Shown one piece after another: positions 1 to 5,393 of a stretch of 6,002 nt of DNA; the stretch's first letter is position 1; every line of letters begins with the position of its first letter. The stretch spans positions 1-6,002 of the forward strand of contig JAKAVX010000181.1 in NCBI GenBank assembly GCA_021827465.1, in the 5' to 3' direction. The position numbers were made by a program, and so were the translations under genes. The stretch is from Deltaproteobacteria bacterium (lineage in GTDB: Bacteria > Desulfobacterota_B > Binatia > Binatales > Binataceae). The notes below the pieces were generated by a model, which saw only the letters and a program-made list of their open reading frames with translations, did no database searches and had not been told where the DNA came from.

Positions 1-39
1 CGCGTTCAAGCCGGCTCCTCCGGTAACCAGGATTCTCAT
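1..39 (-). CDS. NAD-dependent epimerase/dehydratase (extended SDR), N-terminal fragment
   Basis: Only the first 13 codons are in the window; the gene runs off the left edge. They read MRILVTGGAGLNA. The opening beta-strand followed by TGGAG is the dinucleotide-binding start of extended short-chain dehydrogenases that act on nucleotide sugars (UDP-glucose 4-epimerase, UDP-glucuronate decarboxylase, dTDP-glucose dehydratase). The usual continuation is F-I/L-G, completing GxxGxxG; here it is L-N-A, so the third glycine appears to be alanine. Its place directly after a UDP-glucose dehydrogenase suggests an enzyme that uses UDP-glucuronate, such as a decarboxylase or 4-epimerase, but that is inference from context. 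A perfect AGGAGG at 56-61 overlaps the ugd stop, 16 nt before the ATG, which is longer than usual. No other start codon lies between them. Confidence 0.62.
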   Translation of the reverse strand, partial: MRILVTGGAGLNA

Positions 40-55
40 CGCCGCCGCGCTCGCG

Positions 56-61
56 CCTCCT
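56..61 (-). promoter_or_regulatory. Shine-Dalgarno AGGAGG before the SDR gene, unusually long spacer
   Basis: On the minus strand the end of ugd reads GAG TAG GAGGCGC, so the stop codon is embedded in a full AGGAGG. The SDR ATG begins at 39, leaving a 16-nt spacer made only of G, C and A. The spacer contains GCGCGAGCGC, which could fold as a small stem and shorten the effective distance. Confidence 0.55.
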
Positions 62-1367
62 ACTCGGACCGCCGCCCGATGGAATAATACTTGAACTCGA
101 GCGCTTTCATCAGTTGAGGATCATACAGGTTCCGGCCGTCGAATATCACCGGCTGGTTCAGCATCGAGCGGATCCGCTGGAAATTCGGATGCCGGAATTC
201 GTTCCACTCGGTCAGGATAAGCAGCGCGTCGGCGCCTTTGAGCGCGTCGTAGTTGGATTTGTAGTAGCTCAAGCGATCGCCGAAAACCCGCCGCGCATTT
301 TCCAGCGCTTCCGGGTCGTGCGCCTGCACCGACGCGCCGGCCTTGAGCAGTTCCTCGATAACCACCAGCGACGGCGCCTCGCGCATGTCGTCGGTGCGCG
401 GCTTGAACGCGAGTCCCCATACGGCGAACGTCCGTCCCTTGAGATCGGGGCCGAAGTGCTCCGTAACGCGGTTGACGATCCGGCGTTTCTGCAGGTTGTT
501 CACGTGCTGCGCGGCCGTCAGCAGTTCGAAGTCGATCCCGTTTTCCGCGCCGGTGCGAATCAGCGCCTCGACGTCCTTGGGAAAGCACGAGCCGCCGTAG
601 CCCACGCCGGGAAACAGGAACTGGGTGCCGATTCTGCGGTCCGAGCCGAGTCCGCGGCGGACTTGGTTGATTTCCGCGCCGACCGCCTCGCACAGGTTCG
701 CGATCTCGTTGATGAAGGAAATTCTGAGCGCGAGCATCGAGTTGCACGCGTACTTGGTCAACTCGGCCGAGCGCGGGTCCATCACGAGGATCGGATTGTC
801 GGTGCGGGTGAACGGCGCGTGAAGCTCGCGCAGGATCGCGGTTGCCTGCTCGGAAAGGCTCCCTATCAGGACCCGGTCGGGCCGCATGAAGTCCTCGATC
901 GCGGAACCTTCCTTGAGGAATTCCGGCACCGAGCAGACGTCTATCTTATGCTTGCCGAGGCGCGCGGTGATCTCGCGCACGCGATCGTTGGTGCCGACCG
1001 GCACGGTGCTCTTCACGCACAGCACGTGGTAACCGGTTACCGCACGCACGATCTGCTCGGCGGCTTTGACGACTCCGTTCAGGTCCGCGGCGCCGTCGGA
1101 ACCCATCGGAGTCCCGACCGCGATAAACGAGATCATCGACTGCGCGACCGCCTCCGCCGTGTCGGTGGTGAAGCGAAGCCTGCCCTCGCTCACGTTGCGG
1201 CGCACCAGTTCGGCAAGGCCCGGCTCGTAGATCGGAATTTCGCCGCGCTTGAGCGCTTCGATACGTTTTTCGTCGATATCGACGCAGATGACCTCGTTGC
1301 CGCTTTCGGCGTAGCAGGTTCCGCTTACGAGGCCGACGTACCCGGTCCCAACGACTGCGATATTCAT
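60..1367 (-). CDS. ugd: UDP-glucose 6-dehydrogenase
   Basis: A full-length 435-residue cytosolic enzyme that oxidises UDP-glucose to UDP-glucuronate with two NAD+, the entry step to glucuronate, xylose and aminoarabinose donors for surface glycans. The N-terminal Rossmann domain starts GTGYVGL (residues 7-13), with the VD pair that binds NAD ribose at 29-30. Active-site elements of the UGDH family are all present: STVPVGT at 120-126, PEFLKEGSA at 148-156, Lys205 and Asn209 in the helix around 201-215, and the catalytic Cys261 within GGSCFPKD (258-265). The C-terminal UDP-binding domain has WGLAFKPRTDD at 317-327 and FDGRN at 409-413. The ATG is preceded by GAGGT with a 7-nt spacer. It lies 10 bp after the glycosyltransferase stop and 20 bp before an SDR gene, so it is probably co-transcribed with both. 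No truncation or missing residue was seen. Paralogues such as UDP-ManNAc or GDP-mannose dehydrogenase share the fold but fit the motifs less well. Confidence 0.96.
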   Translation of the reverse strand: MNIAVVGTGYVGLVSGTCYAESGNEVICVDIDEKRIEALKRGEIPIYEPGLAELVRRNVSEGRLRFTTDTAEAVAQSMISFIAVGTPMGSDGAADLNGVVKAAEQIVRAVTGYHVLCVKSTVPVGTNDRVREITARLGKHKIDVCSVPEFLKEGSAIEDFMRPDRVLIGSLSEQATAILRELHAPFTRTDNPILVMDPRSAELTKYACNSMLALRISFINEIANLCEAVGAEINQVRRGLGSDRRIGTQFLFPGVGYGGSCFPKDVEALIRTGAENGIDFELLTAAQHVNNLQKRRIVNRVTEHFGPDLKGRTFAVWGLAFKPRTDDMREAPSLVVIEELLKAGASVQAHDPEALENARRVFGDRLSYYKSNYDALKGADALLILTEWNEFRHPNFQRIRSMLNQPVIFDGRNLYDPQLMKALEFKYYSIGRRSE

Positions 1368-1374
1368 CGGACGA

Positions 1375-1380
1375 ACCTCA
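1375..1380 (-). promoter_or_regulatory. Ribosome binding site of ugd, overlapping the upstream stop codon
   Basis: TGAGGT on the minus strand. Its TGA is the stop of the glycosyltransferase, and GAGGT sits 7 nt before the ugd ATG at 1367. This supports the chosen start and links the translation of the two genes. Confidence 0.6.
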
Positions 1381-2316
1381 GAATTCTTCCTTGATTACGT
1401 AAATCGGCTTGTGCTGCGACTCGTGATAGGTCCGCGCGAGCATCTCGCCCAACAGCCCCAGGCTGATGAACTGCACGCCGACGACCACCAGCAGGACCGC
1501 GAGAAGCAGGGCAGGACGATTCGCAAGCCGCGCCCCGAGGAAAACCTTCTCGAATACCAGGATCGCGGTCCAAAGCGATCCCACTCCGCCGAGCGCAAGG
1601 CCGATCGCGCCGAAGACTTGGATCGGACGCGTCGAGTAGCCGGACAGGAACTTGACCGTCATCAGGTCGAGCACAGTGCGCACAATCCGTCCCGGCCCGT
1701 ATTTCGAGCTGCCCGTGCGCCGGGGGCGGAAATTGACCTCGACCTCGGCAATCTTCGCGCCCTGCTCCGCCGCGATCGCGGGGACAAAGCGATGCATCTC
1801 GCCGTACAGGCGGAGGCTTCGCGCGAGATCGCCGCGATAGGCCTTGAAGGTGCATCCGTAGTCATGAAGCCTGACGCCGGTAATCCGCGAGATGAGCGAG
1901 TTGGCGGCGATCGACGGCATCCGGCGCGACAGCGCGGAGTCCTTCCATCGCTCGGTGCGCCATCCGCTGGCGAGGTCATATCCTTCCTCGAGCTTCGCGA
2001 GAAGCTTCGGGATGTCGTGCGGATCGTTTTCGCCGTCGCCGTCCATCGCGATAACCGTCTCGCCGGTCGAACGCTCGAGCCCGCACCGGAGCGCCGCGGT
2101 CTGCCCGGTGTTGCGCGCAAGGCGTATCACCCTGACGTGCGGATCGGCGTCCTTGATTCGGCGCAGCACGGCGTCGCTTCCGTCGATACTGCCGTCGTCC
2201 ACGAACAGTATCTCGTAGGAGCAACCGATCGAGCTCAGCACCCGATCGATCTCTCCGTGCAGGGGTTCGAGGTTGTCCCGCTCGTTGAAGAGCGGGATTA
2301 CGACCGAGAGGTGCAT
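1378..2316 (-). CDS. Family 2 glycosyltransferase, polyprenyl-phosphate sugar transferase type (DPM1/ArnC/GtrB-like)
   Basis: A 312-residue inner-membrane enzyme expected to transfer a sugar from a nucleotide donor to a polyprenyl (undecaprenyl) phosphate carrier on the cytoplasmic face. The GT-A domain begins at once with LSVVIPLFNE (3-12), which fixes the start. Donor-binding VDDGS is at 39-43 and the metal-binding DxD is in MDGDGENDP (91-99). The region around residues 118-200 includes GWR and FRPRRTGSSKYG, typical of this family. Two hydrophobic helices follow, at about 222-242 and 257-280, with a short basic/acidic tail after them; two C-terminal helices are the usual plan of GtrB/ArnC-type proteins. 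The sugar cannot be read from the sequence. The downstream ugd and SDR genes suggest a UDP-glucuronate-derived or hexose donor (inference). Its first 19 bp overlap the end of the kinase gene and no Shine-Dalgarno precedes its ATG, so translation is probably coupled to the kinase. Confidence 0.9.
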   Translation of the reverse strand: MHLSVVIPLFNERDNLEPLHGEIDRVLSSIGCSYEILFVDDGSIDGSDAVLRRIKDADPHVRVIRLARNTGQTAALRCGLERSTGETVIAMDGDGENDPHDIPKLLAKLEEGYDLASGWRTERWKDSALSRRMPSIAANSLISRITGVRLHDYGCTFKAYRGDLARSLRLYGEMHRFVPAIAAEQGAKIAEVEVNFRPRRTGSSKYGPGRIVRTVLDLMTVKFLSGYSTRPIQVFGAIGLALGGVGSLWTAILVFEKVFLGARLANRPALLLAVLLVVVGVQFISLGLLGEMLARTYHESQHKPIYVIKEEF

Positions 2317-3224
2317 CGCGAATGATGGGAGTCCGTGAGTTCGATGAACGCGCGATAGCGCTGGTCGATTTCCTCCCAGGTCAGTTGCGTTATTCGTTCC
2401 AGCGAGAACCGTTCGACGACGAACGAGGCGACCACCGTGCCGTAGACCACGGCCGTGCGGAGCACGCTTTCATTGAGCCGTCCGTTGCGCGCGAGAAAAC
2501 CCATCATTGCGCCCGCGAACGTGTCGCCCGCGCCGGTCGGATCGATAACTTCCTCGAGCGGGTACGCCGGCACCGCGAACATCCCCTCGCGGCTGAACTG
2601 AAGCACGCCGTACTCGCCGCGCTTGACCAGCACCGACTTCGGGCCCATCGCGAGGATCGCGCGTCCGGCCTTGACCAGGTTATGTTCGCCGCTTAAAACC
2701 CGCGCTTCCTCGTCGTTGATCGTCAGCACGTCGAGCTTTGGGAGCAGCTTGTCGAGCGCGGAGCGTTCGTTCGCAATCCAATGGTCCATCGTGTCCGCAG
2801 CGACAACCTTGGGACTCTTCACCTGCGAGAGCACCCACGACTGCAGCTCGGGCGCGATATTGGCGAGGAACAGGAAGTCGCAGGTGCGCTGGTCGGGAAG
2901 CAGGGTCGGGGTGAATCCCTGGAAGACGTTGAGCGCGAGCGCAACCGTGTCGCGCTTGTTCATGTCCTCGTGATAACGGCCGTGCCAGCGGAAGGTCTCG
3001 CCCTCTCTGCGCTCGAGTCCGCGGATATCGATATTACGTTCGGTGAACAGGCGCTCGTGCTCGGGCTTGAAGTCCGAGCCGACCACCGCAACCACGCTGA
3101 CCGGGGCGAAGAACCGCGCCGCAATAGCGAAGTAGCTTGCCGCTCCGCCCAGCGCGTCGGTCACCGCGCCGTGATCGGTTTCCACCGTGTCGTAGGCGAC
3201 CGATCCAACCACAACGATACTCAT
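2298..3224 (-). CDS. PfkB-family (ribokinase-like) kinase, substrate unknown
   Basis: A 308-residue cytosolic ATP-dependent kinase of a sugar or nucleoside hydroxyl. The ribokinase fold is shown by the N-terminal strand SIVVVGSVAYDT (2-13), the first PfkB signature region LGGAASYFAIAA (25-36), the NxxE metal/phosphate motif at Asn170-Glu173, and the second signature DPTGAGDTFAGA (228-239) with catalytic base Asp234 in the GAGD anion hole. DTMDHWI at 144-150 resembles a DTMN-WI stretch I recall from a widespread group of unassigned bacterial PfkB 'sugar kinases'. It is not diagnostic of fructokinase, ribokinase or adenosine kinase. The gene follows the MTAP gene by 31 bp, with a good Shine-Dalgarno, and its 3' end overlaps the glycosyltransferase. 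A nucleoside or ribose kinase in purine/methylthioadenosine salvage is one possibility; a kinase for a glycan precursor sugar is another. Length and motifs look intact. Confidence 0.9.
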   Translation of the reverse strand: MSIVVVGSVAYDTVETDHGAVTDALGGAASYFAIAARFFAPVSVVAVVGSDFKPEHERLFTERNIDIRGLERREGETFRWHGRYHEDMNKRDTVALALNVFQGFTPTLLPDQRTCDFLFLANIAPELQSWVLSQVKSPKVVAADTMDHWIANERSALDKLLPKLDVLTINDEEARVLSGEHNLVKAGRAILAMGPKSVLVKRGEYGVLQFSREGMFAVPAYPLEEVIDPTGAGDTFAGAMMGFLARNGRLNESVLRTAVVYGTVVASFVVERFSLERITQLTWEEIDQRYRAFIELTDSHHSRCTSRS

Positions 3225-3230
3225 TCAAAC

Positions 3231-3238
3231 CACCTCTC
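3231..3238 (-). promoter_or_regulatory. Ribosome binding site of the PfkB kinase
   Basis: GAGAGGTG on the minus strand, 6 nt before the ATG at 3224. It is the clearest Shine-Dalgarno in the operon with normal spacing, and it confirms the kinase start. Confidence 0.6.
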
Positions 3239-3255
3239 TGCCCGCATCGCGCGGC

Positions 3256-4119
3256 CTACAGGTATTTCCCTATCAGGAGCTTCAGTTCGGCCATGCGCTT
3301 GGCCGGGATCATCGCGCGGTCCGTGATAATCGCGTCCTTGAGCGCGGTCGCGCAGGTGCAGCCTCCGCCGCGGACGCCGAGCGATCGGGCCAGTGTCGCG
3401 ACGGCTTTCTGCGCAGCCGCAACGTTGAGCCTCATCACGCGAAGAATTTCGCCGATATCGACGGCGCTGACGCTTTCGTGCCAGCAATCGTAATCGGTCA
3501 CGAGCACCATCGTCGCGTAGCAAAGTTCCGCCTCGCGCGCGAGTCTCGCCTCCTGCATCGCGGTCATGCTGATAACGTCGACGCCCCAGCTCCGGTACAG
3601 ATTCGATTCGGCGCGCGTGGAGAACTGCGGGCCTTCGATACACAGGTACGTTCCGCCCTCGTGAATCGTGGCGCCGACGCTCCGTCCCGCCGCGGCGAGA
3701 TCGCGCGCAAGCATCGGACAGACCGGGTCGGCGAGCGACACGTGCGCGACCACGCCGTTGCCAAAGAAGGTTTGCGGCCGTTTGTAGGTGCGATCGATAA
3801 ATTGGTCCGGCACCACGAGGTCGCCGGGCTTGATATGTTCCTTCATGCTGCCGGCGGTGCTGACCGAGACCAGGCATTCCACGCCGAGCTGCTTCATTCC
3901 GTAGATATTCGCCCGGAAATTCAGCTCGCTCGGCAGTAGCCGATGGCCCTTGCCGTGGCGCGCGAGGAAAACCGCTTCGGCGTCGCCGAACCTGCCGCGA
4001 TAATATGGTCCGGAGGGTTTTCCAAAGGGCGTGTCGAGATCGATCTGTTCGACATGATCGAGCCCTTCCATGTCGTAGAATCCGCTCCCGCCGATAATTC
4101 CAAGTACTATTTTCGCCAT
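3256..4119 (-). CDS. mtnP: S-methyl-5'-thioadenosine phosphorylase (MTAP)
   Basis: A cytosolic purine nucleoside phosphorylase-fold enzyme of 287 residues that cleaves methylthioadenosine, the by-product of polyamine and related S-adenosylmethionine reactions, with phosphate to give adenine and 5-methylthioribose-1-phosphate. Visible elements are phosphate-binding GGSG (10-13), RHGKGH (54-59) and STAGS (87-91), then EGPQFSTRAES (162-172), the ribose-contacting Met185 in ISMTAMQEA, and TDYDCW (208-213). The two Asp residues of the last motif (209, 211) are the known marker for 6-aminopurine substrates; guanosine/inosine phosphorylases have Asn there. The C-terminal part holds a Cys-x-Cys at 244-246. 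I chose the ATG at 4119, which puts the protein at the usual 280-290 residues beginning MAKIVLGIIGGSG. An in-frame GTG at 4146 would add nine residues outside the family's usual start. The Shine-Dalgarno is weak (AGGCAG). It is the first gene of the packed run leading to ugd. Confidence 0.93.
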   Translation of the reverse strand: MAKIVLGIIGGSGFYDMEGLDHVEQIDLDTPFGKPSGPYYRGRFGDAEAVFLARHGKGHRLLPSELNFRANIYGMKQLGVECLVSVSTAGSMKEHIKPGDLVVPDQFIDRTYKRPQTFFGNGVVAHVSLADPVCPMLARDLAAAGRSVGATIHEGGTYLCIEGPQFSTRAESNLYRSWGVDVISMTAMQEARLAREAELCYATMVLVTDYDCWHESVSAVDIGEILRVMRLNVAAAQKAVATLARSLGVRGGGCTCATALKDAIITDRAMIPAKRMAELKLLIGKYL

Positions 4120-4209
4120 CTGCCTGCCTGAACCGCCTCTTCGCACCCGGGGTCAAGCCGTCTCGCCGCGCTCACGCGGGATTTCGCCGCGCCGACATCC
4201 GCCTTATAA

Positions 4210-4236
4210 GGATACAGCCCGGAATCCGGGCCATCC
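4210..4236 (-). terminator. Hairpin downstream of rlmN, possible weak terminator
   Basis: An inverted repeat beginning 13 nt after the rlmN stop: GCCCGG, a 3-nt loop, then CCGGGC, extended by an outer GGAT/ATCC pairing across a small asymmetric bulge. In the direction of rlmN transcription it is followed by a TATAAG-containing stretch, not a T-run; the only T-run (about 4238-4243) lies before the hairpin. It may slow or protect transcript ends but is not a standard intrinsic terminator. The rest of the 129-bp gap before mtnP shows a TATAAG hexamer at 4203-4208 with no -35 partner and nothing else recognisable. Confidence 0.35.
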
Positions 4237-4248
4237 GGCAAAAAATAT

Positions 4249-5337
4249 CTAGACGCTGTCGACGTGGGAAGCGCCTTGCTCGGCGTAGAGCTGGCCGCAC
4301 GCGGCGGCAATATCGACGCCCCGGCTCTCGCGGATTGTCGCGGTCAGGTTACCCCGCTGCAATATCGCTTGAAAGTCCTCGACCGCTGCGCGCGAGGCTG
4401 GTTCGAAGCCCGCGCCCGAAAACGGGTTAAAGAAAATCAGGTTTACCTTGGCGCGCAGCGGCCCGAGCAACCGGACCAGGCGGCGCGCGTCTTCGGGAGA
4501 ATCGTTCACCCCGCGCAGCATCACGTACTCGAAGGTGATACGGTCGCGATGCTTCAGGGGGACGCGCTTGCACGTCTCTAGCAGCGTCTTGAGCGGATAG
4601 CGGCGGTTAATCGGGGCGATCCGGTCGCGAAGCTCGTCGGTGGTCGCGTGCAGCGAGACCGCGAGCCGCACCGGAATCTCGGCAAGCAGCCGCTCCATCC
4701 CGGGCACCAGCCCGACCGTGGACACGGTGATCCGCCGCGGCGAGATTCCCATCCCCCATCGCGAGGTCATGATTTTGAGCGTCTTCAGCAGCCGCGGATA
4801 ATTCGCCAGCGGCTCGCCCATCCCCATGAAGACGTAATTGGTGATCTCCTCGCCGGGGTTGAGTTCGCGCCGCGCAAGGAATATTTGCCCAAGGATCTCG
4901 CCGGTTTCGAGATTACGCCGAAGTCCCATCCGCGCGGTCGAGCAGAACGCGCATCCCATCGCGCATCCGGCCTGGCTCGATACGCAAAGTGTCACCCGGC
5001 CACGGCCCGGGATAATGACGGTTTCAATTTTTTCGCCGTCGTCCAGGGCAACGAGGAGCTTTCGGGTTCCGTCCGAGGAGCGGGCGACGGAGGCGGTCGA
5101 GGCGGATCCAATCTTAAACTGATACTTGAGGTTTTCGCGAAACTCGCGCGGCAGCTCGAGCATTTCGTCGAACGATTCCGCCGCCCGTCCGTAAATCCAT
5201 CCCGCGAGCTGGTCAGCGCGAAACCGCTTCTCACCCGCCTCGGCCACGCGCTGCTCGAGTTCTTCGAGCGCAAGGCCGCGAATATCGACGGGCGCCACCT
5301 GAGGCCGGGCCTGAGCGGAATTTCCGGCTTGATTCAC
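4249..5337 (-). CDS. rlmN: Dual-specificity 23S rRNA A2503 / tRNA A37 C2-methyltransferase
   Basis: A 362-residue radical-SAM enzyme that methylates C2 of adenosine 2503 in 23S rRNA, and in some bacteria A37 of certain tRNAs, at the ribosome's peptidyl-transferase/exit-tunnel region. The N-terminal accessory domain (about 17-95) includes GEKRFRADQLAGWIY. Glu105 in the ETVIIP stretch and Cys118 in TLCVSS are conserved in the family. The [4Fe-4S] cluster ligands are Cys125, Cys129 and Cys132 in CAMGCAFC, GMGEP lies at 172-176 and AVSLHA at 226-231. The catalytic, methyl-carrying Cys347 is in RGVDIAAACGQL. Both catalytic cysteines are present, which separates RlmN from truncated paralogues; Cfr cannot be fully excluded but is unlikely. 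The proposed GTG start gives the same spacing to the active cysteines as I recall for the E. coli enzyme. No Shine-Dalgarno precedes it. A GTG at 5298 (Val14) is an alternative. It lies 56 bp after the RND gene. Confidence 0.95.
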   Translation of the reverse strand: MNQAGNSAQARPQVAPVDIRGLALEELEQRVAEAGEKRFRADQLAGWIYGRAAESFDEMLELPREFRENLKYQFKIGSASTASVARSSDGTRKLLVALDDGEKIETVIIPGRGRVTLCVSSQAGCAMGCAFCSTARMGLRRNLETGEILGQIFLARRELNPGEEITNYVFMGMGEPLANYPRLLKTLKIMTSRWGMGISPRRITVSTVGLVPGMERLLAEIPVRLAVSLHATTDELRDRIAPINRRYPLKTLLETCKRVPLKHRDRITFEYVMLRGVNDSPEDARRLVRLLGPLRAKVNLIFFNPFSGAGFEPASRAAVEDFQAILQRGNLTATIRESRGVDIAAACGQLYAEQGASHVDSV

Positions 5338-5344
5338 GGCGATT

Positions 5345-5350
5345 ATTCTA
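5345..5350 (-). promoter_or_regulatory. Possible -10 element (TAGAAT) for a leaderless rlmN transcript
   Basis: TAGAAT on the minus strand fits the TANNNT consensus and ends 7 nt before the rlmN GTG, so transcription would begin at or next to the start codon. No purine-rich Shine-Dalgarno is present in the spacer and no convincing -35 hexamer is visible (the best, TTCCTG, is poor). This arrangement is known for leaderless genes in several phyla; here it is only a pattern match. Confidence 0.3.
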
Positions 5351-5372
5351 TCCGAAAAGCCGGGCTCAGGAA

Positions 5373-5391
5373 GGCGGACGCGCCAACCGCC
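5373..5391 (-). other. Small GC-rich inverted repeat between the RND gene and rlmN
   Basis: GGCGG and CCGCC flank a 9-nt loop immediately after the stop of the transporter gene. It is followed by TTCCTG, not a T-run, so at best it is a weak or factor-assisted end of the transporter transcript. Short stems like this arise often by chance at this GC content. Confidence 0.2.
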
Positions 5392-5393
5392 CG

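Noticed and set aside
114..1394. Long plus-strand open frame (426 codons) opposite ugd
   Set aside because: It lies antisense to a fully convincing ugd, has an Arg/Ala/His-rich composition typical of reverse frames in GC-rich genes, and contains no recognisable domain.
1411..2325. Plus-strand open frame (304 codons) opposite the glycosyltransferase
   Set aside because: It mirrors the glycosyltransferase almost end to end, is low in hydrophobic structure, and has no known motif; best explained by codon bias.
4120..4146. Upstream GTG start for mtnP (nine extra residues)
   Set aside because: The extension MRRGGSGRQ is not part of the MTAP fold, and the ATG at 4119 gives the normal family length.
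3221..4156. Minus-strand open frame (311 codons) overlapping mtnP in another frame
   Set aside because: The translation is dominated by Arg, Gly and Ser, and the competing frame encodes an intact MTAP.
4172..4198. Tiny minus-strand ORF (MSARRNPA) between rlmN and mtnP, preceded by AAGG
   Set aside because: Eight codons with no sign of a leader-peptide logic (no run of regulatory codons, no attenuator after it); expected by chance.
4203..4208. TATAAG as a -10 promoter element for mtnP
   Set aside because: The position 17 nt upstream falls in the GC stem (GCCCGG) with no -35 resemblance; kept only as a remark.
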